NCBI GenBank assembly: GCA_964036295.1 | Contig: OZ038469.1 | Location: 9,750,067-9,814,066 of the forward strand | DNA from: Plumapathes pennacea | Taxonomy: Eukaryota; Cnidaria; Anthozoa; Antipatharia; Myriopathidae | Direction: 5' to 3' | DNA length: 64,000 nt | In this document: piece after piece, positions 24,601 through 35,765 of the stretch | Position numbering within the stretch: position 1 is the first letter of the stretch | Layout of the letters: the number at the start of each line of letters is the position of its first letter | Translations under genes and position numbers: made by a program | The notes under the pieces: model-generated | Databases searched by the model: none | What the model saw: the letters and a program-made list of their open reading frames with translations, nothing else | What the model was told of the DNA's origin: nothing

Positions 24601-27600
24601 ACTCACAAATTACGCCTCTGTTTTATTTATGATATCATGATACCCAGTAGAACTGTTACTTGATGGTAACAGTACAGTTCAGAAAACATCAAAATTACTT
24701 CACAAGTTTAATTTTATATGTGCAAGCTGTACAAACATGTTTCTAAATCCGTCCTGTTATACTTTTTTTTTCCCTGCAAGGATCACTAGTATTTCATTCT
24801 ACAAGCATATCCTGCCTTCAATTACTATTAGTATGACCTCCTATGTTAATCCAACAAGGATACTGTCAGGATCTTGCCAGGATCCTGTTGTATTTATCCT
24901 ATGAGGATCCTGATGGGATCTTAACAGGATCCTACCAGGATCTTAACAGGATCCTGCAAGGATCTTTACAGGATCCTGCTATCTTTATCCAACAAGGATC
25001 CTGTTGTTGTGTTTATCCTATGAGGATCCTGCCAGGATCCTATTAAGCAGGATCCTGCTTTGTTGAAGGATCCTTCAAGGATCCTGGCATATCTTGCCCT
25101 GCCAGGATCCTTACAAGATCCTTGCAGGATCTTGGTAGTCAAGAAAAATTTGGGCAGGATCCTGCAAGGATCCTATCCTTACAGGATCCTTGCAGGATCC
25201 TGCAAGGATTTTCACCAGGGCTAAGAAAAAAGGTAGTTCAGCATAAGTTGTGGCATGTTGACTTTGCTGTCGCTCCATCCAGTAGTATATGTTCAGTTCT
25301 ACTTCTTCTAAACAATATAGAACCTCTGTCATTTAGCCAGAGGCTTGTCAATGTATGTCCAGGTCAACAAAAAACGACGGAAATTCGTCTTCTTCGGCCA
25401 TTGTCAAAATTTCATAACTCAAATGTTCGTCCCACTGCTCAACATCAGATCAATATATCACACTTTCTATGTTACGTACTGTGGTGGGGGGTCACTCCCA
25501 CATGGGCTATACAGGGATGTGCCGTTCAACAGGGTATACTTTTCTCCTCTTCTGACTCTGGAACAGGGTATACAAATCTCTGTTTCTCTCTGGGACAGGG
25601 TATACTTTTTGTTCAGTCTGACTATGAAACAGGGTCGAAATTTCTTCCTACTAGAATCCTTGATAATGTATAGTCGAGTCTGCCGCTGCAAAACAGCTCT
25701 GAGCTTTAAATCATGCAATTCAAGCACGCCGTTTCCGATTTGTGGAGTTGCCTCTAGTCTGGAACAGGGTGTCTAATTTCACCATTTTGTCTGGAACAGG
25801 GTAGCAAAATTGCCTTTCTTTACTATGGAATAGGGACAGGGTCACAGGGACTCAGCAGCACACCCCCATACTTAATTTAGGGGAGTGACCCATAGTTTTG
25901 CTTTTTCTGGGTAGATTTTGTTTGAAATTGTTTTAGAACCCCACTGCTGGCATTTTGATCAGCTCCTGTCAATACATCCTAACCTTAATCAGCTCCAACC
26001 AAAGAATTTTACCGATCAGGGCCCGGTTTTTCGAAAGTCGATTAAGCTAATCCAGGATTAACGAAATTCTTTCTGACGACCTCTCTGCCGATAAACTGCA
26101 GGGTTTTGTTCAAATATGGATTAAAAAGCTTGTTTTAGCTGAAAACGTATCAAGGAAATCGTTGCAGGACAAAACCTTTACATTTTCAGGCTTATAAATG
26201 ACAAGAAAGTATACACCTAATCCAGGATTAGCCTAATCGTGCTTTGAAAAACCGGGCCCAGGAGCGCCATTGCTCTTCCGAACTAATAGACCCAATCGAA
26301 CGCGCCCTAAATGTTAAACTGTATAATAACAGCTATGAAAGTTTTGACACAGACACTTCTTGGAAGTCAAGTGCTGCACCCAAAAAGAAAGGCGAAAAAA
26401 TATTGCGTTGAAAAATAATCTTTGCATGACGCCGTGCGCCTTTCTCACGGCGAGGACATCGTCGCGCCAATAAATAGGCTTTCTGTCACTGAAGCGTGGC
26501 ATTGTCTGGGGTGTGCATATTTATGAGAACAAATTGTTTTGTACATCAAAACAGCCTTAATTTCTCCAATCATCGAAGCAAAACCTGAAGGGTTTTTTTA
26601 CACGGGCTTAAAACCTAGTCATCCTACGAAAAGTTCAAGGGTTCTCGTTGCAATCGCCGCCGGTCAAATCGCAGCCGCATTAGTTAAAGTTGCAACTTAA
26701 TTGTTTGATCTTGAAAGAAAGCAGTAACTCCAACTTCATCTGACTAAATTATTCAAGACCCCAAGTTCCGGATTGCGCTAAGCGATTACGCTAGCCCAAA
26801 CTGGCGACAGAAGCGCATTAAAACAATTTTCTTTTGAAGTGATCGAGTCACAAAAACGGGATAGAACATAAACGTGCTTGCAATTTGTCACGGTGATTGT
26901 TCGATTTCCACTGACTGACCTTTGTTACTTGTCCTTTCTGAATAAGTATCTGAGTTTAACACAAAACGGCGTCGTTGTACTTTGTTGTGTTCTGAGGCCT
27001 CAAAGAAATCGACTGCTAGGTCCGCTTTCCATACCGAAACTCCCGATCTGCTTTCATGTACTGTTGTCTTTGCGAAGTTCAGTTGTCTTCTGTGCCCGCT
27101 TTTGCTTGTGATACTCCTTTGTCATAGCATGATCCTTTTGTGACAGCATTTTCTGACCTTTACTTTTGTCTTCAAAGACTTTGTACGACTCGTTTTTGTT
27201 TAAGACTGATTTTCCGCTCTTCGATTGTTCACGCTTACGCCTTGCCCTGGGTTCATATTTGAAACGAGGTTCGTTCAGTTTAACACTTTCAGAATTCAAA
27301 GCGACATTGTTTAAATCTGTTCTGCTTGACTTTGCGGGCGTCCGCATCTCAAAACGAACACTGTCTTACATGGGGTAGAATAGCTTTCCGTTAGTCTTTA
27401 CATGAAGTGTTGTCTGCCCCTTGACTGACAGACGAACATTCACTCGATGAGATGTGGTCACGTTTACTACCCCTCGCTAAAAGCTCGGGGGATAATATGA
27501 TAGTATTATGAATTTCCGGTTATCATCAGATAGAGTTGTGATAATCATTAGGGATCACTTAGGGAAGATGGAGCAGTGATGATGGTGATAATGATGATAA

Positions 27601-29055
27601 TAATAATTGATGGGATCGTGACAGTGATGATGATAATTAGATCAACACATATTTCCGTTCTTCTCACGCAAGCCACCAAGCAAGTGGCGATGACTCTTTC
27701 TCGCACTGCTAGTTGCTTTATTATTCAAAGTAAAACAAAACGTTTATTTATAATACTTTGCCTTGTGATTGCTTGAAAGTTTTTCTTACTGCATATGTGA
27801 TTGGTGTTGTAATTTCTTTGGGTTTGGCTTTCTACAATCATCCAAAAACCGCCCTAGTGTTGTGTAGAATGTATTATTTTCTTCGCTCACACAGAAATCT
27901 AATGCCTATGGTTTGTTGATTATTCAGGTCATCAAAACACTAAAGCACGCCCTTCAACCTGTTCTTAACGACGTAACGGTGACCTGGGATCTAGCAGCTG
28001 AGTTGTGGGAATTGCAACAATCCCCAACCTCGCTCCCGCCAATCTTTCTTGGTGACCGACTTGTCGTTTATGGTCTCCTTGGCGCAGTGAGTGGGATGCA
28101 AGGACCATTGCGAGGAAGCGCACGGCTTCGTTATACGCTGAACAAGAAGCAACTCGAGCACACTATAGAGTTCAACGTTTCAGATGTCGGGAACAAGAAG
28201 GCTGGCAGTGCTACACTGCACAGACTGGCAGCAAAGTGTTTTATCCAAGAGAAGCAAGACAAACAAGTCGACGTAGACGAGCGAGATAAATCATCTATCA
28301 TCAGCATCAGCAAATCATCGAACGTGGTATCCAAACATACTTCGTTTGTGGCTGTGGACAGGGACAGCCGTGAACCAGTGAGCGGTCCTCTGCAGCAAAG
28401 GCGAGTGCCTCGATATGACATGCTGTTGTCACTGAGTAGTAAAGGTTTATTGTGCGCGTCAGCGCAGCCATGTAGTGCATTTTCAGCTCCGATGAAGAAA
28501 TCGAAAGGCTCCGGTTTGGGTAGTTTGTTTGGAGGTGAAATAACGTTTAGGAAGAAGTCCAGATGTCGGCGTAAAGCTGCAACGTCTGCGCCGCGACCTG
28601 CAATGGCTGCACCAGCATCTGCAATGACGGCACCAGATGATGACAGCGAAGAAGCGGAAGACTGCCTGGACGTTAGTGTCCCTTTCTCCGGTCGAAGTAA
28701 AAAGTTGGAACATCAGGACACCGTTGTCAGGCTCATCACACTTCAGAAAGCGTCCGGCGCGTGGGAATTCTCCGACCAGTTTGCCTCCGTGTGCGGCCTT
28801 GCCAGTTCTGTTCTCCTGCAGTCTTGTCCAGAAAGTGTTCGTCGCGAAACCCCAGCGGACAAGAGTTTGTGGGCTACAGCTTTGGCGCTAGGACTACTGG
28901 CCGGCAAGTTCTTGGACAGACAAGACGAGTGGGAAATGATAGCTGAGAAGGGAAAGAGATGGCTCAAGTCTAATTTGCCAAAATCGGTAAAGTATGGAGA
29001 TGTACTGCAAGCTGCTGCGAAAGGTCTTGGAGTCCAATTACCCCAGGAATTCTAG
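21670..29055 (+). CDS. VWA5A: VWA5A-like protein (VIT plus VWA domains), 824 residues, 3 exons
   Basis: Exons 21670-22901, 23858-23972 and 27928-29055 join in frame (AG then A gives Arg; the second junction is phase 0), 2475 nt. The N-terminal ~130 residues form a VIT domain ([18 protein letters not shown], then [15 protein letters not shown]). The VWA domain begins near residue 285 with an intact metal-binding site DRSGSMS at 292-298, a later GGT and LLTDGG, and continues in exon 2 ([18 protein letters not shown]). Exon 3 has a VTVTWDL motif, an Ala/Pro-rich acidic linker and a conserved C-terminal segment ([10 protein letters not shown]). Length and order match VWA5A, an intracellular protein of unclear biochemical role linked in humans to tumour suppression. 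The apparent continuation of exon 1 past 22901 is intron. Exact orthology among VWA5 paralogues is not settled. Confidence 0.9.
23361..23733. repeat. MITE-like element in VWA5A-like intron 1
   Basis: gcatgagtcaacttaaaccc (23361-23380) is matched, with one mismatch, by the reverse complement of 23714-23733. The interior is G-tract rich and non-coding. It is related to the element at 3472-3858. Confidence 0.75.
24845..25215. repeat. GGATCC-rich degenerate satellite in VWA5A-like intron 2
   Basis: The segment is built from irregularly spaced copies of caggatcctg/aaggatcctg. I count 16 GGATCC hexamers in about 370 bp, plus many one-base variants (aggatctt, aagatcc). The core AGGATCCT is its own reverse complement, so both strands read alike. 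The overlapping ORFs on both strands are composed of this repeat. Confidence 0.85.
25487..25893. repeat. Repeat with internal 'acagggtatac' phrases and inverted ends
   Basis: ggggtcactccc on the left is inverted as ggggagtgaccc on the right (about 25880-25891). The interior contains repeated ggaacagggtatac-type units. The three overlapping ORFs are read-throughs of the repeat. Confidence 0.6.
26019..26259. repeat. MITE with GGGCCCGGTTTTTCGAA termini
   Basis: gggcccggtttttcgaaa (26019-26036) pairs with tttgaaaaaccgggccc (26243-26259). The next inner segment, ctaatccaggatta, is also inverted (about 26046-26059 and 26217-26230). Confidence 0.85.
26300..27480. repeat. Dispersed ~1.2-kb repeat, copy 1
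   Basis: Extended similarity in the same order and orientation to 40735-42050. Shared blocks include gaataagtatctgagtttaa, a segment around cctagtcat and ctcgttgcaatcgccg, and tgactgacagacgaacatt near the end. The inserted frames are open only briefly, so it appears to be non-coding mobile DNA. A shorter related piece is at about 57300-57450. Confidence 0.65.
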
Positions 29056-29802
29056 GACGACAAAAAAAAATTTAACGACGAGGATTGATTTATAAATGAA
29101 TCCTACAAAAAATATAGCTCGAATTATGAACAACCTGACAATGTGACTAGTAAGCTTAGCGTTGTCATTTTTTTATGGAGACAGACAGCTTACTCATGTA
29201 GTATATTTTGTGCCTACGGTGCGAACCTGACAACGAAGTTGACCAAGTTGAACTGGAATACGTTTAACTGACCCAGGGAGAACACAAATGCGTTTTTCAT
29301 TGTAACTGTCCTTTCTGCCGCTCAGATAAATTTTGAATCTATAGCCCTTTGTTTGAGAGTAAATATTAAGAACTAAATAGGGGAGCACAATGGATGTACC
29401 TAGATTGATGTCATACAGTCTTTTGGGCAACAATGCAAATTAAAATAAATCGTGGTAATAATAATGAACTTTTTTTATTGAGGTTTACAATAACTTGATA
29501 TCTAAAGATAACATATACCCGACACCACATGCCGACATGCAATGATGTCCCGCCGGTTGCGGAGTTTGAACCCACATGCGAAACCGACAACGCAAAAAAG
29601 GAGCTTCCGGTCGCAATAATTTCGTCCGAGAATCAGTCGCAGTTTAATCATTTTCTATTCGGCAATTAACTTTCGCACTGAGAAAGCTGCGGAAACTATT
29701 TTGAGAATCCCATGTTACTTAGTGTCGACGTTTCAGTTACGGTGTAAGCCACGTTCTGTTGAGTTCTGATTAAACATCTTGTTAGAATATAGTATTTTTT
29801 TA
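29056..29802. other. 3' flank of VWA5A-like gene, no gene seen
   Basis: Likely 3' UTR with AATAAA-like motifs near 29440. The rest is AT-rich and unassigned. Confidence 0.4.
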
Positions 29803-30490
29803 ATTGATACTGCGCACGTAGACAGGGAAGACGTTTTGCTCCAGGCTAGATTTTATTTTTCTATTTTCTTGAGAGGAAACTATAAATTGAAATGCTTTGT
29901 CCATTTGAAAAAATAAATAAAAAGGAACTATCCGTTGAGTGACAAGGGGAATTAAAACTCATCGTTAGAGATAACCGATCAGATGCCGGCAAAGATTCAC
30001 CGCCCAATTTACAGTTTGCATGACGTACTAGACAGCCAATACCGACGCTGAATTAAGTCAGCAACCAATAAAACGTCGTCAGGCAATTAAAACTCATGTC
30101 AGAGATAGCCAATCAGATGCCGGCAAAGATCACCCAACCCAAACCACAGTTTGCATGACGTCAAGACTAGACAGCTAATACCGACGCTGAATTGAGTCCG
30201 CAGCCAATGAAACGTCGTCACTCAATAAAAACTAATCGTTAGAGATGGGCCGATCAGATGCCGACAAAGATGACCCAACCCAAACCACAGTTTGCATGAC
30301 GTCAAGACTAGACAGCCAATACCGTTGCATGCTGAACTGAGTCCGCAGCCAATGAAACGTCAGGCAAATCATTGATAACCAGACGGATGCTTGCTCACAA
30401 TCATTTTGACTCAAAAAACCTCGCACTTCTTTTCCTTTGAATTCGCACTGAGAAAGAAGGACTGTTTCATTGTTTTCACGATCCTTGCCT
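29803..30490 (+). promoter_or_regulatory. CCAAT/CRE-rich tandem array upstream of the 30595 ORF
   Basis: Three tandem units of about 130-140 bp start near 29949, 30079 and 30220. Each contains a gatcagatgcc block, tttgcatgacgt, a cagccaat or ctaatacc motif and, near its end, gccaatgaaacgtc or a variant. TGACGTCA, the perfect cAMP-response element, occurs at 30156-30163 and 30297-30304; unit 1 has the variant TGACGTAC (30021-30028). CCAAT motifs in the same orientation suggest NF-Y sites. The array ends about 200 bp before the ATG at 30595. One further unit with the same left flank recurs at 32568-32990. The regulatory role is inference. Confidence 0.5.
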
Positions 30491-30594
30491 TTCAGCCAAT
30501 CAAAAATTGACACATTTGGCTGACTACGGATCTATCTTGAGAAAATCTCTTTAGCTGATATTGTTTCAGTGTTCAGTGTTCAAAGAAGTTGAGA

Positions 30595-30951
30595 ATGGGA
30601 AACGGTCTTATAACCCGCGCCTTAACTGGAAAAAATGTCGCTCAACGCAGAAGCAAAAATCCACAATCTAACACCGCAAGAAACAGGAAAAATGAAGACC
30701 TGGAAAGTGTTCATAAACAGTCTCCCGAAGTCGCTGGAACAAACGTTGTTCAACAGAGAAGCAAAAATCCACAATCTAACACCGGAACAAACAGGAAAAA
30801 TGAAGATCTGAAAAGTACCCAGAAGATGTCAATTCTCGAAGTCAGGGTGACTGTTACTTGGAGAAGAGGATCGTCGACAGTGGCTGAAAACAACAATGGC
30901 AACAACGATCGAACTGACAGTCGGTACGACTGGATTAAAGTGTACCGTTAG
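30595..30951 (+). CDS. Hypothetical single-exon protein with internal duplication, ~118 residues
   Basis: ATG at 30595 in favourable context (gagaATGg) gives MGNGLITRALTGK, with a Gly at position 2 that could be myristoylated; an in-frame ATG six bases upstream is weaker. A ~22-residue unit occurs twice: RRSKNPQSNTARNRKNEDL and QRSKNPQSNTGTNRKNEDL, nearly identical also at the DNA level. The C-terminus has ILEVRVTVTWRRG and ends DWIKVYR. No known domain. The upstream CRE/CCAAT array supports it being a real, regulated gene; a transposon-derived ORF is the alternative. Confidence 0.45.
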   Translation: MGNGLITRALTGKNVAQRRSKNPQSNTARNRKNEDLESVHKQSPEVAGTNVVQQRSKNPQSNTGTNRKNEDLKSTQKMSILEVRVTVTWRRGSSTVAENNNGNNDRTDSRYDWIKVYR

Positions 30952-31329
30952 ATAGATGCCCTAAACTCCTCCCAAGTTAATTTAACGAGAGAAGAAAACT
31001 TTTGAAGTCAGGAGGTTGCCGGTTAGTAGGTAGAGGATTGTCAGTTGTAATCGAAAATGACGACAGTAACAACACTGTTGTCTATATTTATCTTACCAGA
31101 TTGTTAAACGTTGCCTTAGGGGCCACAATTGTATGTGAACACGATTCATAAATGTTGTAACTTTCAGTGAATGTACATAAATTATCCCCAAGCTCTGCGA
31201 GGGTAATAATCACGACGCTAATGCCGTAGTATCGCGCTATTTGGAGACTTCAAGCGGATCACCATCTCGAAATCTAATGTTCGTGTGTCTGTCAAGCGTA
31301 CGACCTCCAGTTCATTACGGTGAAAAGCC

Positions 31330-31775
31330 ATGAGCGCCGATGGAAGCGATTTTGATGATTTTTACATACAACAAGATGTTGATACAAGGCCAAACAGTCC
31401 GACGGACGGTTATACACAGCCGGATATTTTGCCATGCAAGCTTGCTAGTCCTAAAAGGAAGAGCAGTGACCTGAGCACATTCCCAAAATCCAATATTGTG
31501 TTAAAAGTAACTCGGATACTTCTTCGGAAAGGACAAACAAAATACAGTCGGTGGAAATTGAACAATCACGCGCGCGTGGCAAGTTTTACCGTTTGACAAT
31601 TTATGGGGCAGGATGATCCAAGTTTTGACAAGACCACCGCGGGCGCTCAATGCAATGGATCGCGCGATTGGACTTATGAGGGCTGCTCTATATTTCAAAA
31701 TCAGAAGGATAACGAAGACAATGTTTGGGGTTTTGCTTCATTTGCTGGAAAAGAACTAACACTACGACTTCCACG
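31330..31775 (+). CDS. Hypothetical ORF with one in-frame TGA, possible first exon
   Basis: ATG at 31330 opens an 88-residue frame (MSADGSDFDDFYIQQDVD, then a Lys/Ser-rich stretch and IVLKVTRILLRKGQTKYSR) to TGA at 31594-31596. The same frame then stays open for about 60 codons (DDPSFDKTTAGAQCNG, then VWGFASFAGKELTLRLPR) to a good donor (GTGAGA after 31775). Either it is a short gene ending at the TGA, a decayed exon, or a base error. No downstream exon was matched and the phase does not join to the LRR gene. Function unknown. Confidence 0.35.
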
Positions 31776-32567
31776 GTGAGATTTATTAGTTGTTGACGCC
31801 GTACAATATATTTGCTAATTGCAGACGTATCTGTCGTTCGTGTATTTGAACAGTCGCCGTATATCTTGTGGTTTGATGCCCCAGAACTGTGATGAAAGCC
31901 AAGTAGGATTATAATGTGACCTTTTCGCTGATTTTCGAAGCTATTTCAGAGTGCCTTCGTGCAAGATAACCTTTGGCTCACCGGTATTTTAGAGCTTGTG
32001 TGACCCAGACACCATGTATTTTCCAAATTAACATACTTCCGAGACTTCGAAATAGCACTGCTATTTTGTTTGAAACAAGCGACTCTCGTTTACAGTTTAA
32101 ATTTGTTACACTCCGCAAGAAACGTAATTTATAAAGTAAAAAAACCATACATGTCATTGGTGGATGCAGCGTTGGCTGGAGGAATCGCGGCTTCTGTTAA
32201 CATTTAAAAAATAATCGAAGATCGACTTTGCTGACTGATCAAAAGTAATTGAGTGACGATACTAAGTATGCGCTTTCTTTGGCTTGCAAGACAATATCGG
32301 ATGTATTCTGCAGGTAGTTGCGTGTAGAAAGTTGTCTCAGCGAATATTGGAGTTTAGTTTGTCCACGAAAACTTCAAAAAACCATCACATTGCATGTAGT
32401 CTAAACTACTATAAAACAAGACTGCCGTGCGGCAAACATTTTTTTTAGCGGTTGTCTGTTCTTTTTCCTGAGTGATAACACGTGAAAGAAGAATGACAGA
32501 AGAATGGTATTCTTTTTCATTTTGAACTTGAATCTGATCAATCGCTTCCAGTATGAAATATATATTA

Positions 32568-32990
32568 TCTCTAATTGTACTGCGCACGTTGACCAGGAAA
32601 TCATTTGACTCCCGGTAAGATTCTATTTCTCATATATTCTATATTTCTATTTTTTGAGAGGAAATTATAGATAGAAATGCTTTGTCCATTTTAAAAAATA
32701 CTATCCGTTGAGTGACAAGGGGAATTAAAACTCATTGTTAGAGACTGCCGATCAGATGCCGACAAAGATCCACCGCCCAATGCACAGTTTGCATGACGCC
32801 AAGACTAGACAGCCAATACCGTCACTGAATTGAGTCCACAGCCAATGAAACGTCGTCAGGCGAATCATTGATAACCAATTAAACGGATGCAGCTCCGGTT
32901 CACAATCATTTTGTCCCAGAAAACCTCGCAGTTATTTTCATTTGGAATTTCGCACTGAGAAAGAAAGAGTAACAAGTTTTGTATATATTT
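32568..32990 (+). repeat. Second copy of the CCAAT/CRE regulatory block
   Basis: The block repeats the left flank (atgctttgtccatt, then ctatccgttgagtgacaagg) and a single unit of the 29949-30370 array, including gcatgacgcc, gacagccaatacc and cagccaatgaaacgtc. It also repeats the right flank (aaacctcgca then gcactgagaaagaa). No ORF like that at 30595 follows, so this is a duplicate without its gene, or a dispersed repeat. Confidence 0.65.
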
Positions 32991-33270
32991 ACAAAGCACA
33001 AACGAAAAGAAATATATATATTCACAGAATTTTTTAATGTACTCACTTGTGAAACAAAATTAAAAGAAAATAGAAACGTGACACGCATTCAACTTGTAGA
33101 CAAAATTGGTAAAGTGGCTACTCGCAACAGTCACTTGCAGGGTGGTACCGCCGATATTGTAATAACGGTCGGTTTAAAACTTGTGCCGTTTGTCAAATAT
33201 GTGATTCTGTCCTTTCGCTCTACTACAAGAAAACTAATCCAATATGTTTTGTTCACGTGTGAATTTGTTA

Positions 33271-33390
33271 GGCCCGTTTTAAACGTCGCGCCACTGCCGT
33301 GCCGAACTCAATGCAAATGAGCAAAATCCGTTGTTTGAGCTAATTTGCATTGAGTTCGGCACGGCAGTGGCGCGAAGTTTGAAACGGGCC
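33271..33390. repeat. Near-perfect palindromic MITE, GGCCCGTTT family
   Basis: The arms (ggcccgttttaaacgtcgcg and its complement, then ccactgccgtgccgaactca) pair almost throughout, leaving a short centre. Related to the element at 62529-62650, which shares the ends and the atgcaaat...ttgctca core. Confidence 0.85.
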
Positions 33391-34348
33391 TTAATAAAGG
33401 TTCATTTTGTCTACAACAAATGAAGCTAAACCATCCACATTCAATAAATGGGGATGGCAATGTAAGACCAAATAACAGTTTACGTGAAATGAAACCAACT
33501 TTTCCATCACGTAGGGTACAGGAAAGAGCGATTGTTTATTGCTTTGGATTTCCAATTCCCCTGAAAGTGGCCGGAGGGCTGGGGATAGTCCGGCACGCAA
33601 TGGACTGTGGTGATTGGGTCCCAGCCGGCCCTCTCCCTCAGCCTCCCCAATTGATAAATAAGGACATGTCACTCACGCTTGCAATAAGAGGATGTCTGGT
33701 TATCCAAAGCATTCATCTGTCCACTTCATATTCTTCTCTCTTCTTTGAGCAAGCGCGTCGCCCAAAAGACTAGCGAAGAATTTTGTCATGTATCCCCTTT
33801 TGGGTGCTGGCTCTATTCAAAGCGCTGAGAGCGCGCGGTGTCGCAGTTTCCCGCTCATAATTTTGCGCCTTTCATCTCATTGGTTGACTCAGACACTCTT
33901 TTGTTTTTAACGAACCAATGAAGTTTTTGATTTCAAAATATGCACATTGTGAAGACTTTATGAGTGTGCACTCGATTTCAATAAATATACCGGTAATTAA
34001 ATTCAGCTGAAATCTTTACATTTATAGTGCGATTGTATTATCCATAGTCTGCGGTCCAGCCGCTTCCCTTCAGGACTCCACAAAACTGAACTATAAGATA
34101 AGTTGGCTTCTAATGACACCTAATCCCTTGGTCCTGCAAATCGGTTTTAGAATTCGTTCACGCGCCACGCGCAGGGGCGTGAGGACTGGGGATGATGAAG
34201 ATTCCTGGGTTCCAGACTCCCGCCGACACCATTTGGATGCCTGCCATTTTGTTGCAAATGTTTGTATTGTCCAGCGGGCGGTAACCATGCATTTCTAGAG
34301 AGCTATTAGCTAACTTTTCTGCCATTTTCAGCTTCGAATAGATCCGAA

Positions 34349-35765
34349 ATGCTCCTAGGAACAATCCAAATTGCTAGCGAAGACCTACCCGAGGGAGATG
34401 TGAAAGGTATTTGCGATTCCCTTCGCGACAACAGCATTCGATTCTTGTCATTACGCGGTTGCCGTTGTGAAGATGATGACTTCAAAAAGCTGACGGAGAG
34501 CTTGAAGGAAAACGAGTCATTGATACAGCTCAATCTGAACCTTGGAGTTTGCAATGGGAAGCACAGAATCAAGTGGCTTGCCGAGGCTCTGTTGACCAAC
34601 AAGGCTCTCAGTGGACTGTTGTAAGTAGAATGTCGCGCGCGATCACCCAAAAATAATTTAAAATGTAAATTAATACATTTTTAACTACTAATAATTTGGA
34701 TAGAACCCCTTACTTAAACTGTAAAACTAAATATTTGAAATAAATAAATATAAAAATAGATAAAAATAAAAATAAAAATTATTGGACAATTTTTTGATGA
34801 ACTGAGAACGCACATAGACTTTATATTCATTGAATGTTTTGGTAAAATTTGGAAGTACAGCATCTTGAAATTCATGGGTAAATATGTTTACTTCATTTGA
34901 TGTTCATAGAGTCTTCGTGGCATTCACAAACCTGTAGTTCAGTGATCAGGAACAGTTTCATTTGGAAATCAATCTTTATCTAGCTTTATTAGTGGCAATA
35001 TTCCACTAATATTGTCGACAAGGTCTAGGTCTTTATTCTAGAAAGTTTTGTTTGATTTTATTGGGAAGGAGATTACAGCAACTAGCAGAGGTACATCACA
35101 TGTTAAACTACATTTCTCACTGCCAAAGAGAACCTATTTTGAGTAATAAAAATAATATCCTATTTTCCCCTTTCAGCTTGCATGGTACAAAACTTGGCGA
35201 TGAAGGTCTTGAAATGCTGATGCCTGCCTTGCACGCACATCCAAAACTACAGTCGCTTGACTTAGGTGATTGTAGACTTGGTGATGATGGAGTTAGACAA
35301 CTTTGTACTCTACTGCCACCAACAGAAAGCAAGGCAGACCTTACAGAACTGACTCTTTCAGCCAACCAGAAAGTAACACCTCACGGCTGGGCCCATTTGG
35401 CCATTGCAATCGCTGCAAACTCACGTTTGCGATGCTTGTACCTGGATTATAACAGTGTGGGAGACTTTGGTGCAGGTTCCTTTGCTGTGGCATTGGCTTC
35501 AAGCACATCCTTGGAGAGGATTGATTTTGAGGGAAGTGGAATCACTGAGTATGGGGCAGCATTGTTTTTTGATGTAGTGGCAAATTATCCCATGAAATTG
35601 CAAGAATTGGTTCTGGCTGAGAATGACATTAGTGTAGATTTGCTTGGTCAAATCAATGACTGTCTTGTTAGAGCTTGTCCTGAAAATGGAGAACAAGATG
35701 AAAATGAAGAGAAGGTCAGTGCTGAGAGTCATATGGAGAAAGTTGCTCAAGATGCATCTCCTTGA
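34349..35765 (+). CDS. Leucine-rich-repeat protein (ribonuclease-inhibitor type), 286 residues
   Basis: Two exons, 34349-34620 and 35177-35765 (TGA), join in frame across GT/AG (GL then FLHGTKLGDEG). Repeats of the ribonuclease-inhibitor type are clear: IRFLSLRGCRCEDDDFKKL, LQSLDLGDCRLGDDGVRQL, LRCLYLDYNSVGDFGAGSF and LQELVLAENDIS. The C-terminal ~35 residues are acidic and non-repeat. There is no NACHT, TIR or membrane segment, so it is a stand-alone cytosolic-type LRR protein, probably a binding scaffold. An acceptor (ttttcag, 34330) lies just before the ATG and the frame is open back to it, so a short coding or 5' UTR exon may precede. The exact orthologue is not recognised. Confidence 0.75.

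Larger units (their letters stand above)
31776..34348. other. Region between orphan ORF and LRR gene
   Basis: Holds the second copy of the CCAAT/CRE block (32568-32990) and a palindromic MITE (33271-33390). Other ORFs (32979-33320, 33420-33773, 34113-34298) show no domain and are not called. The LRR promoter should lie in the last few hundred bases. Confidence 0.4.

Noticed and set aside
25122-25776. 183- and 143-residue plus-strand ORFs
   Set aside because: Composed of the GGATCC satellite and the acagggtatac repeat; overlapping frames and no domain.
35052-35176. ORF-implied N-terminal extension of the LRR exon
   Set aside because: It reads into intron upstream of the acceptor at 35176; the true exon starts at 35177 and joins in phase to 34620.
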